DNA of 64,000 nucleotides from Pseudopyrenochaeta lycopersici (GCA_003313425.1 NHZP01000058.1:124001-188000); one strand, 5' to 3'; positions 10,691-21,000 are shown, numbered from the stretch's first letter. Made by a program: numbers and translations. Notes: generated by a model not told the origin, from the letters alone.

Positions 10691-13009
10691 GGTGCGTTTA
10701 AGGGCTTCCCCCTTAAGTACTAGGAGGTCCTAGCGGGCAATAAGTTACCTATAGCAGATCTAACAGTTTCTTCTAGCTCCTAACATTTCTTAAGGTTTAT
10801 TTACTTTTTCTTTTTTCTTTCCTCCCTCTCCTAGTATTCTCTAATTTTTTCTCGACAGTTCCTTAGGTTTTCTAGTAGTTCCTACGTACTTTCTACACTT
10901 AGGTATCCCTTCTACTTAACTAGGTAGCTGAAGCTTAATTCTAGGTTATTAACTCTTCCATTTCGTTAGTAACCCTAGATTTTCTTAACTTCAAACTCGT
11001 TTTCTTCCTTTAGTTTATATTAGAATATTCTTTATAGTAGCGTCGCAGGGTTAGCTAGTTCTAACTTAGAGATATAAAAGCATAGGTAGATCTTTACATC
11101 TAGTAGTAGCTTAAGTATATAATTTACAGGTCTGTTTCGTTCTTTAACTAAAAATAGTCTAACCTTAATATAATTAAGTCCCTTACTTAGTCGCCTATTG
11201 CGTAGATTTTTTATAAGTAAGTATGCTTTATCCCCTTTCTTTAGCTAAGGTGCCATTTTTCTTTTCTTATTTTAGTAGGAAATACTATTACGTTATGCTT
11301 TCTTAAGGTTCTCTTAGAGTTATTTATATACTTTCTTTATTTCTTTAGCTGTTTTTATAGCTACTTTAGTTTTTCTACTAGGGTATAACTTCATAAAAAG
11401 ATTAGGGTGTCTCCCGTAGTTAGCAAAGAACGGTGTCTTTCTAGTTAATTCTAACAATTTATTATTATAGGCTAGTTATGCTATTAGTAATAATAAGACC
11501 TAATTATTTTATTATTAATTGCTGTAAATTCTTAGGTAGGTCTTTATTATTCTGTTTATTCTTTCTGTCTATCCGTCCGTTTATAGGTGATAGGCTGTTA
11601 ACAACTTTCTCTTTGTTCCTATTGCAGCTATTAGGGTAGACCAGAAGTTAGATGTAAAGAGCTTATCTCTGTTACTTATAATAGACTTAGGTATACTGTA
11701 ATATTATATTAATCTATCTAAGATAACAAACGCTAGTTATTCTGTATTGTAGTCGTTTCTAAACAGTATCATTTCTGCTGCTTTCGTAAACCTGCAGACT
11801 ATGTTAAAGATAGCGTTATACTTAATTCCTGTTGCGAGATCTTTAGACAGTAGTAACCCTGTTATAAAGTCCATAGAAATGTCTGCCTAAGGTTTATTAG
11901 GTAGCTTTATAGCTTACATTTCTCTATAGAGTGCGTAGGTACTGTGTTTATTCTTATAATAGTCCGCGCATTTTTTAATAAACTGTTTAACCTTAGCTTT
12001 TATATTCTTAAAGCTGTAGTGTCGCTGTATAAGTTCTATTATTCTTTTAATTCCAGGATAACTATATACTAGGTTATCGTAGTGTTATTAGATAATTACT
12101 TCTTATAATTCTTCAGGTACTTCAGACGTAATTATTATAGTGTTGTTTAATAACTTATTAGGTCCTAGGCTTCTATCCTAGTTTACTTAAAGGATAGTAT
12201 CGTTAACTATTACTTTTATTCCTGCGATGTCTAATCTACGGCTAAGAGCGTCAGCTCTGCTATTATCCTTTCCTGGCGTATACACAATCTTAAACTTATA
12301 TTATCCTAGCATTTCAGCCTATCTAACCTATCTACAGTTTAAGGTCTTAGTAGTAGTAAAATAAACTAAGTTCTTATAATCCGTAAATATTATAAGATCT
12401 AAGCAACTCTCTGCGTAAATTCGCCAGTAGTTAAGGGCGTCGACGACTACTATAAGCTCTTTGTTATGCACGTCGTAGCGTTCCTCAGCGTCTATAAATT
12501 TTCTTAAGTAGTACGCAATTAGGTGCTATTTCCTATTACGCTCTTATTTTACTGTTGCGCCTAGTGCAAGGTCTAAGGCGTCTATTTTAAACTATAGAGG
12601 TTCTCCTGTTTAGAAGGTAATTAACACTAGTAGTGTAATACAGGCTTCCTTAAGCATCTAGAATACTTTCCTTTATTCGTTTCCCTATTCCTATTTTATA
12701 TCTTTCCTTATAAGTTTAGTAAGTAGGATAGATTTTTTAGAAAAGTCCTTAATAAACTGTTAGTTAAAGTTAACAAATCCTATAAATAACTGTATGTCTT
12801 TAACTATTTTAGGTTTAGGCTATTCCTTTACTACTCTTATTTTCTCTTCGCTTATCTTTATTCTATACGCACCTACTATATATCTAAGGAATTTAACTTC
12901 TTTCTTATAGAACTCGCATTTCTTAGGTTTAAGCAGCAAACTAAATCTTCCTAAGCAGGCAAGAACTGTTTTAACGTGCTTAATATGTTCCTATAGATTA
13001 TTAGAGTAC

Positions 13010-13430
13010 ACGAGGATATTATTAAGGTATACGATAATAAATACGTCTAGGTATTCCCTTAATATATTATTAATAAGTGCTTAGCATATCGCTAGTACAT
13101 TAGTAAGACTAAAAGGTATTACTATATACTTATAGTAGCTATAGCGTATTCTAAACGCAGTCTTCTATTCTTTACCTTCCTTTATATAAATAAGGTTATA
13201 CGCTCCTCTTAAGTCTAATGCTGTAAAGACTTTCGTAAAGGCTAGTTAATCCTGTAATTCCGCTATATTTAGTAAAGGGTATTAATTCTTTACTATAATA
13301 TTATTAAGTTTCTAGTAGTTAACGCATAATCTTAGCTTCCTATTCTTTTTTAGTACAAATAGTATAGGGTATCCTGCTGGCAATTGTAATTCCCTAATAA
13401 ATCCCTTTTTTAAGTTTATCTTAATATATT
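13010..13430 (-). pseudogene. gypsy B reverse transcriptase relic
   Basis: The minus-strand frame reads [20 protein letters not shown], then VNYxKLNNI, FTALDLRGAYNLIYI, TAFRIRYSYYKYIVIPF, and the active-site box VYLNNILVYS (YxDD changed to YLNN). Standard gypsy RT order, interrupted by RIP stops. Confidence 0.85.
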
Positions 13431-16375
13431 CGCGTAGGGTCTTAAGTTCTTTTTCTAATAAACTGTAAATTAGGCTGAAAGTTAGTTACTTCCCTTCCTG
13501 TAAGATAATCTTATAATCCTAAGGTTAATGTTTAGGTAATACTTTTATACTTATCTCTTTCTAAAAGAGTAACTTATATTCTTTATACTTATTAGGGATT
13601 ACTAGAGTTACGCTTTACTCCTTAACTCTAGCTTATTAGTCTAAGGGCCTTCTATTAGTACCTGCTAAGTCGGACCCTCGTGTCTTAAGGCCGTCCTTAT
13701 TTAAAGTAAGGATTCTAATTGTTATCTTCTTATCTACCTAGGCACTCGGCCGTAGCGTAGGCTTACTTATAGTTGCGTCCGTTCTACAGCATTTAAATAA
13801 GAACTTTTTCTTTTTCTAATCTATGTCTAGACTATGTTCCCTTAACTATAGGAGTCCTAGTATTATATTATGCTGTAATAGTCTGAAAACGTCTAGGTTA
13901 ATTATTTCCCTATAGTTCTAGATAATAAGTTACACGCTTTATACTTCGTGTGTAATTACAGACTCTAATAGCATTAGTTATCTATTAGCGACTGTTAATA
14001 GATATAGGACTAATTTTAACGATAGGACAAGGCCAGCTTATTCTATCGCTCGCGCGGAAATATAGCTCTGTTATACTCTAGAATCTACTAGTGCCTTTAT
14101 CTAGCTTCTATTAAGCTTAATATTTAGCTTAAGGAGTCCTTGTATACCTATTACGTATAGGGTTTACGGTTTTTGCCTATTAGTGGGCGTGACCCTAAAA
14201 AAGGCTCCTCCTAATACCTGTTCAGTGTCTTAATATCTTTATGCTTAAGGCAATCTGAGTTAAGGCACGTTTGCTATTATTACTAATTACATTCTCTATT
14301 AAAGACTAGCTGCATCGCTATAGTAGCTGCAGAGTCGTCGTTTCTTAGGAAGTAGAGGACAGTCCTCTTATCCTATAAGTAGTTATCGCATTTAACTTTA
14401 AGGCAATTATACTATTAGTATTTGCATTAGTAAAACAAGTAAGAGAAGTATCCCTGTTCTGTCTTACTTAAATAGTGTATAGCGCATAGGTCTGTAGTAC
14501 AGAAAGACTAGTAGACAACATCGTGTCGCTTATTGCGTAGATTTATTAAGTAGTCTAGTACTAGTTTCTGTAGTCCTTTGCGCATAGTATGTAGGGTCTA
14601 AGCTGCCTCTGCGCGCTCATAGTAGTTTCTGGCTTCTTCTTCTGTAAGCAGCCAGTTAGGGTTAACGTTCTCTTTGTTATCCTCCTAATGCATTTGTTAT
14701 TCAAGCTAGGTGTAGATGTCTTATTTCTTACTGTCTGTAAGCACGATCTCGCTATAGGAGTTAACTCTAAGGTACCCTTATTATACTAGGTCCTAAGTGT
14801 TAGGTACGTGGAAGGCGTCTTCCCGTGTTAATAGTAGCATTATTTAGCGTCGTAGTACGTATTTAGAGGTCTTAACTACTAAAGGTTCTAGTGCCTATAT
14901 TTATCTAGCTCGTTAAAGTTTCTGTAGTGCGTCCCTAACGCTTACAGGTTGCCATGCTTCTTTAGCTCTTTCCGCCTATTCTTATATTGCCTTTGTATAA
15001 TATTCAGGGTAACAGTAGTGTTCTCGTAATATATCTTACATCGCTTATTTAGCTAGGATAATCATACTTATTCCTTATTTTATAGCTGCTTCCTATTCTT
15101 CTAGGGTTAACGCGTTAATGTATTATACTTCGTACATGTGTTACGCGTATAGTTAGCGGTTAAGTTCTGTAATATCTTTTTCCGCCTCTGTAGGCGTTAA
15201 TAGCCTCAGGGTTCCTAGTTAATATTAGTTCTAGAAGTTTTCCCTTTTTTAATCCTTAGTTAAAAGTACTATAGTATTATTAAGGTCTTCCTTAGCATCT
15301 TCGTAGACTAGGGATAAGGAGCTATTACTCTCTTCTTCCTTATCGCTATACTAGGTTCCTAAAATCCCTTTCTTAGTAGGTTCTAGGAGAGGTAGCTGTA
15401 ATAACTCTATATCTTAGGCTTCTTCCTCTCAGGTTACAACAACTTCCTATGTTTTATCGTTATTATATTCTTCCTTTACTACTATTATGTTAATCTAGGG
15501 GGTTACCTTATTCTTACTTCTATAGTCCTTAGCTATATAGCCTTTCTTATTACAGTTAAAATAAGTTATTTCTTTTTTCTTTCTGCCCTTACCTAACTTT
15601 TCCTTATTAAGGTTATCTAAATACATTACCTTAGGGCCCCCTAACAGGTACTGTCTAGGCACTCCCTATGGTTAATACTAATATCGTAGGCGACTATTAT
15701 TTGGCTTGTTGCGATAATCCTTCTAGGGTTTCTTATCTTCTTTTGTTTATCCTAGTAGTCGTCCTTTAAGTTATATATGGAGCTTATAGAGCTTTACATC
15801 TAGTTAGATAGTTTTATTAATCAGGTTGTCTAGTGTCGTGATTTTCGTGCCTGTACGTATAAGCTTAGTCTAGACGTCCGCTTTCAGGCCTTATTTGTAC
15901 ATGGTTTTTAGGGTGTCGTTATTCTAACTAGTCTGTCTGGCGTAACCTAGAAATTTGTTAGTGTAGTTAGCTGCAGACCTAGTTTATCGCATATTTTAAA
16001 TCTTACGTTCTGCAATAGTTGCCACGTTCGGGAGCCTGAACGCTTAGCGCATGCATGTTTTGAATCTTTCTGTATTTTCAAATATGACGATAAGTTCCTG
16101 AGGCTTCTCTTTGTTACTTATGTACTTAACTAGGTGGGGTTTCACCCATTTAGCAGCTTCGCCCCTTATGTAGCTCAATATAAGTACTGCTTGGTCGTTG
16201 TTATCTATAGTAGTTGCGTTAAACTTAAAGAATAGGTCGAACTAGAGTAGCTAGTCTTCGAGCTTAAACTGATCCCTATAGAAGAGGTCCGGTTTAGCGA
16301 CAGTGTTGCCTGGCCTTGTAGCATGATAGTTAGTAGTTTCTATCTTAGTGTTACTTATCTTAAGGGTGTTCAAAG

Positions 16376-16764
16376 TGTAAAGAATCTTAAAAGCTATTAG
16401 TAAGGATAACTAATAAGATTACAAGGTTAGTTCTCCGGGATAGAGTGAGAGACTAGATAGAAAGGGGTTTAATACTAAGACAGTAAGAGGGCGCTTCTGT
16501 AAAGAGTACTAAGGGTTAAGAATAATTAGTATTACTATCACTATACTGTAGAGTATAATATTAAGTTAAATATAATAAGCTATAAGGGTTCATTGTGGTG
16601 ATCTATAGACATAGAAGTTATGCATGTTGCTTAGTGTGCTCGGTGTGCTCAGTGTTACTGATCAGACTGATCAACTGAGCACGTCACGTGACCTCGGTTG
16701 TTGGTCCAATACCTGTGAAGTCCAGTTGGGGCCACTGGGACAGGGTTCTAGCAGGATCGTAACA
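16376..16764 (-). repeat. 5' LTR of gypsy B (389 bp)
   Basis: Pairs with 9,728-10,116. The right (outer) 150 bp keep GC-balanced sequence, including ACGTCACGTGACC; the left (inner) part has G-to-A and C-to-T changes relative to its partner. Confidence 0.95.
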
Positions 16765-16769
16765 GCCTT
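16765..16769. repeat. Target-site duplication GCCTT, right (gypsy B)
   Basis: Identical to 9,723-9,727. Confidence 0.9.
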
Positions 16770-16816
16770 CTCCCTCATCCTTATAACCGCCGCCTTCCCA
16801 CTTCCTGTTCGTAACA
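16770..16816 (-). repeat. 3' LTR of gypsy A, second part
   Basis: The proximal 47 bp of the A 3' LTR (minus-strand start TGTTACGAACAGG). It is followed on the plus strand by CCATCCCCCCCTTCCAG, the complement of the polypurine tract. Confidence 0.9.
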
Positions 16817-17040
16817 CCATCCCCCCCTTCCAGTCCTTATGTCCTCATAACTAACCTATAGCTTCTCGTAGTACTACCCATTATTATTCCGTCAGAGATC
16901 ATATAAACGCTATTAGTTAGGTCGCTATAGTTTCTTACAAATATTATTTAAAAAAGAAGCTAGAGTGTAGGATATCGTCGTTAAAAGAAAAGTATAGAAA
17001 TTATTATTAAAATAGGGTGTTGTTATGCGAGCCAGTAGAT

Positions 17041-17044
17041 ATAC
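17041..17044. repeat. Target-site duplication ATAC, left (element C)
   Basis: Identical to 20,464-20,467. The A2 copy has a single ATAC at the matching place. Confidence 0.85.
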
Positions 17045-17091
17045 TGTGCCGATGCACTTGGTGACCTGGTCACCTGGCCACTAAGGGCATC
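17045..17091 (+). repeat. Left terminal direct repeat of element C (47 bp)
   Basis: Starts TGTGCCGATGC and matches the right repeat with one C/T difference up to GGGCATC. It lacks the final GGCACA of the right copy. It contains the near-palindrome GGTGACCTGGTCACC. Confidence 0.85.
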
Positions 17092-17975
17092 TCAGCTAGT
17101 TCAGATGCAGCAATTCAGATGCAGCAGTTCAGATGCAGCAGCTCAGGCCACAGCAGCTTAGGCCACAGCAGCTCAGACTTTAAGGTAATTAAGCGAGATT
17201 AGCAGAAAAATAAGGATATAAGGAGGCAGGCAGGCGAGGAATCTAGGATCGAGGGGGAACATCTAAGGATCTACTATCTAGAAAAACACCCAGAAAACAT
17301 CTACAAAAAAAAGTAATCAAGACAGTACAGACAGATAGACGGATACAGCTACTACAGATACAGTTATTACCCCCCCCCTTATTGTTCATCCTTGTTTACC
17401 TACCTCCTACCTCTCATCTCATCCTTGATGGGATGACTACCTAGCTGTGTTCAGTGTGCTCAAGGCTACCATCGACAGGGAGAAGCTTGCTGAGGCCTCT
17501 GTTCCTGCACAAATTGGCGAAGCCCAAGGGGCCAAATTTCATCAACTTCTTGGTGCAACCTCGAGATCCTATAAGCCGCTGCCATTGAACACAACAAGAA
17601 GAAAGGGGTAGCGCTAGGCTAGATAAGAATGTGCAATTTATAAGGTTGACGCAGCCTTATTGCATAAGACATGCATAACAGTATGCATAGCACAACAGTC
17701 GGTTAGCTAGTTAGCTAGCTAGATAGCTAGCAGTCAGTCAACTATCAGCCATCAAGCAGTCAGTCAAGCAGTCAGTCAAGCAGTCAGTCAAGCAGTCAGT
17801 CAAGCAGTCAGTCAAGCAGTCAGTCAAGCAGTCAGTCAAGCAGTCAGTCAAGCAGTCAGTCAAGCAGTCAGTCAAGCATCAGTCAACTATCAGCCAGTCA
17901 GTCAACTATCAGCTATCAACCAGCTAGTCAACCAGCTAGTTAAACGCCGAGTCGTCTATCAAACCAGCAGCCAGC
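17092..17975 (+). other. Leader region of element C
   Basis: 884 bp without a long ORF. It opens with several copies of a 15-bp AGTTCAGATGCAGCA-type repeat (about 17,098-17,145) that grades into CAGGCCACAGCAGCT repeats, and later has the 12-bp tandem array just before the ATG. A long structured or repeat-rich 5' leader of a Gag RNA is the simplest reading; a tRNA-primer site could not be identified. Confidence 0.5.
17754..17877. repeat. 12-bp tandem repeat AGCAGTCAGTCA, about 10 copies
   Basis: Perfect head-to-tail copies without spacers, ending about 100 bp before the Gag start codon. Degenerate TCAGTCAACTATCAGCC units continue to about 17,940. Confidence 0.95.
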
Positions 17976-20183
17976 ATGAGCAGCAGAGACGTGTTACTGC
18001 CTATGAGGCACGGCGTTGGCCCAGTATTCAATGGGACTAACGCTACTAAGTTCCTTCAAGGATATAACCGTCGCGCAGAGAACGCAGGTCTTAACGAGGA
18101 GGAGAGGCTCCTTATCCTGCCTGACTTCTGCGACGAGGAGAGCAGTGACTTTATTGAGATGACTTTTGAGTTCAGAGATAGAGACTGGCAGGGTCTTCAG
18201 GAGCTCATCAGAGACTATTGGAAGGAGGAGGACGATAGCGCTAGGGTAGGGTCACGAGCCCACCTTGAGGAGTACCTTGTTCAGTCAGCACTACAGTTCT
18301 CTAGTCTGTCAAGTTACCACGCCAGCTTCACTGTCTATACAGAGGCCTGCATTCAGACAGGTTATATCTCTGAGGCAGAGAAAGGTTACCTGTTCTACAG
18401 AGGCCTACCTGCAAGAGATAGAGAGGACGTCCTCATGAGGATGCCTAACGGTCCAATAGGAAGACGCCTTGAGACCTACCACGTAGACGAGATCTATCGA
18501 TTTATGAGGAAGGTATACCAGCAGAGACAGGAGCTAGAGCAGATTACTGATAGGCAGGTTAGCCAACGCCTTCAAAGCACCTCCTCACAAGCGCTTGAGG
18601 AGGCAAGGAGGATAGTTGCAAGGAAGCAAGAGCAGGCTGCTCTTGAGCAGGCTAGTCAACGCCTTCAAAGCTCCTCACAGGCACGCGTCTCCTCACAAGC
18701 GCTTGAGGAGGCCAGGAGAGTAGTTGTAAGGAAGAAGCAAGAGCAGCTGTATAACAATCAAGGCCACAATCAGAGGAAGGAGCCTAGGCAGATAGTGTCT
18801 CAGCCGCTAGTCTCGAGGCAGGTAGTCTCTCAGCCAAGGCAGCTAGTTAAGGACGTTCAGCCAGTAGCAGCAGCAAGGCCTAGTAAGGCAGTTAGGACAG
18901 TCAACAGTCGCTGGTTAGGCCAACCAAGCTACTGCGCAGCTATCAGCTTCAACTACGAGGGCAGAGACAAGGTCGTGAAGGAGGCTAGGCAGCCTCAAAT
19001 CAAGGAGACTAGTCAGTATCAAGTTGAGTCTCAAGAGGAGGCTCGAGCTCAGGCTCAAGATGAGCCTCAAGTAAGCGAGACTAGTCAGTCTCGAGTTGAG
19101 TCTCAAGCGGAGGCTCAAGCTCAAGCTCAAGTCGAGTCTCAAGAGGAGGCTCAAGCTCAGCCTCAAGGTCAAGCTCAAGTCGAGTCTCAAGAGGAGGCTC
19201 AAGGTCAAGCTCAAGTTGAGTCTCAAGAGGAGACTCAAGGCCAAGTTAAGGAGGTTAGTCAACCTCAGTTCAAGGAGGCTAGTCAGCCTCAAGGTCAAGC
19301 TCAAGTTGAGTCTCAAGAGGAGGCTCAAGGTCAAGGTCAGGCTCAAGAGGAGGCTCAAGTTAAGGAGGTTAGTCAACCTCAGTTCAAGGAGGCTAGTCAG
19401 CCTCAAGCTCAAGCTCAAGTTGAGTCTCAAGAGGAGACTCAAGGCCAAGTTAAGGAGGTTAGTCAACCTCAGTTCAAGGAGGCTAGTCAGCCTCAAGCTC
19501 AAGCTCAAGTTGAGTCTCAAGAGGAGGCTCAAGGTCAAGGTCAGGCTCAAGATAAGCCTCAAGTTAAGGAGGTTAGTCAACCTCAGTTCAAGGAGACTAG
19601 TCAGTCTCGAGTTGAGTCTCAAGAGGAGGCTCAAGGTCAAGCTCAAGTCGAGTCTCAAGAGGAGGCTCAAGCTCAGGCTCAAGATAAGCCTCAAGGTCAG
19701 TCTCACGAGGAGACTCGAGATAAGAAGGAGGTTAAGGAACGCCTCATGGAAGTCAACGTGATGGAGATGCAGGAGCCAATCAGGAGCTACCCTAGGTACG
19801 CTGAGCCTGACCTGGGGAGTACTGTAATTGGCCAGGATCCTGTGAAGCCTAACGAACGTCAAAAGGTACGACCTCAAGTAGCGCAAAGTCAAAGGACACC
19901 TAGTGCGCGCAGTGCGCAACAGCAAACAGTTGCTGTTCAAGAGATAGATTTAAGGACAGGCGATAGTAAGATAACAGTACAGCCACAGGAGGCTGCAAAG
20001 GACAGGGCTAGTATCAAGGACTTGAGTAAAGCAAGGTCCACCGCGTTGAGAGGCCATGGGGCGGCCAGAGCTCCTCAAGCAGGGGAGGGGGAGGCTAGAG
20101 AGCCTTATCAGCTTAAAGCTGGTAGGCCTCCTCAGCAGGAGGCTAGTAAGAGGAGGCTGATTGAAATTTTTGAGCCAGACTAG
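17976..20183 (+). CDS. Gag-like protein of element C (735 aa), intact
   Basis: The N-terminal 190 residues look like a retrotransposon Gag capsid domain: PVFNGTNATKFLQGYNRRAE at the start, a helical middle with DWQGLQELIRDYWKEED, and the closing block GYLFYRGLPARDRE. A Gln-rich coiled region follows (about 190-270). About residues 340-575 are low-complexity, dominated by VESQEEAQ and KEVSQPQFKEASQP repeats, and then comes a charged tail ending at TAG 20,181-20,183. No zinc knuckle, protease or polymerase motif is present. ATG 17,976 is the first in the frame and follows the tandem-repeat leader. The frame is intact and CpA-rich, unlike all surrounding DNA, so it escaped RIP. Function beyond particle formation is inference. 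Confidence 0.8.
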   Translation: MSSRDVLLPMRHGVGPVFNGTNATKFLQGYNRRAENAGLNEEERLLILPDFCDEESSDFIEMTFEFRDRDWQGLQELIRDYWKEEDDSARVGSRAHLEEYLVQSALQFSSLSSYHASFTVYTEACIQTGYISEAEKGYLFYRGLPARDREDVLMRMPNGPIGRRLETYHVDEIYRFMRKVYQQRQELEQITDRQVSQRLQSTSSQALEEARRIVARKQEQAALEQASQRLQSSSQARVSSQALEEARRVVVRKKQEQLYNNQGHNQRKEPRQIVSQPLVSRQVVSQPRQLVKDVQPVAAARPSKAVRTVNSRWLGQPSYCAAISFNYEGRDKVVKEARQPQIKETSQYQVESQEEARAQAQDEPQVSETSQSRVESQAEAQAQAQVESQEEAQAQPQGQAQVESQEEAQGQAQVESQEETQGQVKEVSQPQFKEASQPQGQAQVESQEEAQGQGQAQEEAQVKEVSQPQFKEASQPQAQAQVESQEETQGQVKEVSQPQFKEASQPQAQAQVESQEEAQGQGQAQDKPQVKEVSQPQFKETSQSRVESQEEAQGQAQVESQEEAQAQAQDKPQGQSHEETRDKKEVKERLMEVNVMEMQEPIRSYPRYAEPDLGSTVIGQDPVKPNERQKVRPQVAQSQRTPSARSAQQQTVAVQEIDLRTGDSKITVQPQEAAKDRASIKDLSKARSTALRGHGAARAPQAGEGEAREPYQLKAGRPPQQEASKRRLIEIFEPD
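19030..19720. repeat. Coding repeats in the element C Gag (VESQEEAQ / KEVSQPQFKEASQP units)
   Basis: Irregular tandem array of GTTGAGTCTCAAGAGGAGGC-type units and AAGGTTAGTCAACCTCAG units with near-identical copies. Because every CTCAAG hexamer is open in several frames, long shadow ORFs arise on both strands here. Confidence 0.9.
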
Positions 20184-20396
20184 ATGTAGGCTCATGAGAG
20201 AGGCCAGGCAGCCTTAAGAGAGGGAGGCTAGGCAGCCTTAAGAGAGAGAGGCTAGGCAGTCTTAAGAGAGAGAGACTAGGCAGCCTAATTAGGCTGAGAG
20301 GTAAGTAAGATAAGAGCTAGGAGATAGCTAGAACTTTTGTTTATTATTCTATTTCTTTTATGTATTTATGTAGAGCTTTAAGGGGCAAAGCTCTTT

Positions 20397-20410
20397 AAGT
20401 AGGGGAGGTA
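20397..20410 (+). other. Polypurine tract of element C
   Basis: AAGTAGGGGAGGTA lies flush against the start of the right terminal repeat, the position where plus-strand priming occurs in LTR retrotransposons. This is the main reason for calling C a retrotransposon and not a DNA transposon. Confidence 0.7.
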
Positions 20411-20463
20411 TGTGCCGATGCACTTGGTGACCTGGTCACCTGGCTACTAAGGGCATCGGCACA
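20411..20463 (+). repeat. Right terminal direct repeat of element C (53 bp)
   Basis: Starts TGTGCCGATGC and ends GCATCGGCACA, so the repeat is itself bounded by an 11-bp perfect inverted repeat, with the inner near-palindrome GGTGACCTGGTCACC. It could fold into a hairpin. Confidence 0.9.
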
Positions 20464-20467
20464 ATAC
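20464..20467. repeat. Target-site duplication ATAC, right (element C)
   Basis: Identical to 17,041-17,044. Confidence 0.85.
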
Positions 20468-20995
20468 CAGTTCTAAACTTTTCTCGTCTAGACAAGGAAT
20501 TAGCTCAGTTAGACGCGCAAGAAGCTAAGGCTAACAACGCAGAAGAGAAGGCGTTAAATACCCTTCTTACTACTCGCGCGAAAAAGAATTAACTTTATAA
20601 ATAATAGAAGTTATTACAGCGTCGTAAGCAATAATAGGTTAATAATTCTAGTCGTATTGCGGAAGAGATTAAAGCGTTAGAGGCAATTAAGGATATTAAT
20701 CGTGAGGTTAACGTTCTTAAACAAGGGCTGATACCTAGTACTTCTACTTTAGACTAGAGCGTTTTCACTCTATCCTAGCTTAAAGGTAATCCCCTTCCTC
20801 CAGGAATTACGTTATTAGATTAGGTTAGTTATAGTTCTAATATCTAAGTTCTTTCTATTCCCTGTCGCAGTTATATTCGCTAATTTGTTCCTTACAGTTT
20901 CCTAGGTTTAACTTAGGTTCCTATATATTTTCTAAGTTAGGGTAGTCCTTCTATTTTATAAGGTACTCCTTTTCTCTATATTAGTTTTCTATAGT

Positions 20996-21000
20996 CTTTA
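20996..21000. repeat. Target-site duplication CTTTA, left (gypsy D)
   Basis: Identical to 34,105-34,109. Confidence 0.85.

Larger units (their letters stand above)
9728..16764 (-). mobile_element. Ty3/gypsy retrotransposon B, inserted in the gypsy A LTR
   Basis: A complete 7.0-kb minus-strand gypsy element with 389-bp LTRs and a GCCTT duplication. Order on the minus strand: 5' LTR, gag (about 16,370 to 15,500, with a knuckle CNKKGYIAKDY near 15,550), protease, RT (13,010-13,430), RNase H, integrase (about 12,000-11,400), antisense ORF region, polypurine tract (10,117-10,133, complement CCATCCCCCTCCTGTCC) and 3' LTR. RIP has destroyed the frames. Its LTR start (TGTTACGATCC) and tract resemble those of gypsy A, so the two are related families. 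Confidence 0.9.
17045..20463 (+). mobile_element. Element C: Gag-only LTR retrotransposon with about 50-bp LTRs, not RIP-mutated
   Basis: A 3,419-bp GC-balanced island inside RIP-degraded gypsy A. It has: an ATAC duplication; a 47-bp direct terminal repeat at the left (17,045-17,091) and 53 bp at the right (20,411-20,463); a purine tract GTAGGGGAGGTA directly before the right repeat; and one intact Gag-like ORF. There is no protease, reverse transcriptase or integrase, so it must rely on another element's enzymes. The layout resembles the Gag-only terminal-repeat elements described in plants as TR-GAG; whether they are related is not known. The whole also has an 11-bp perfect inverted end, TGTGCCGATGC / GCATCGGCACA. 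Confidence 0.8.
16828..20823 (+). pseudogene. Antisense coiled-coil ORF of gypsy A, RIP relic split by element C
   Basis: In two pieces, 16,828-17,044 and 20,468-20,823, joined in frame when element C and one ATAC copy are removed. The joined frame has only RIP-type stops and encodes blocks TTHYYSVRDHINAIS, KKKLECRISSLKEKY, CEPVDIPVLNFSRLDKELA, AQEAKANNAEEKALNTLL, and SRIAEEIKALEAIKDINRE. It is antisense to the gypsy A pol genes and sits between integrase and the 3' LTR. The same frame survives in A2 (6,012-6,540). A coiled coil is predicted from composition; function unknown. The 3' end is uncertain because real and RIP stops cannot be told apart. Confidence 0.7.

Noticed and set aside
16624..16854. 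76-codon ORF
   Set aside because: It lies in the un-RIPed outer end of the gypsy B LTR and runs into the A LTR; no coding features.
17754..17877. CRISPR-like or minisatellite array
   Set aside because: The 12-bp copies are contiguous with no spacers; it is a simple tandem repeat in a eukaryotic retroelement leader.
19096..19761. 221-codon plus-strand ORF of Lys/Leu/Arg repeats
   Set aside because: A frame-shifted shadow of the VESQEEAQ repeats in the Gag ORF.
18915..19940. 341-codon minus-strand ORF, Leu/Arg/Ser-rich, inside the element C Gag gene
   Set aside because: It is the mirror of the CTCAAG-based coding repeats, which lack stops in several frames. Composition is unnatural, and the sense frame has a Gag domain.
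17045..20463. Element C as a DNA transposon with 11-bp inverted ends
   Set aside because: The inverted ends are real, but the longer direct terminal repeats, the purine tract at the right repeat and the Gag-like ORF fit an LTR retrotransposon better. Kept only as an alternative.
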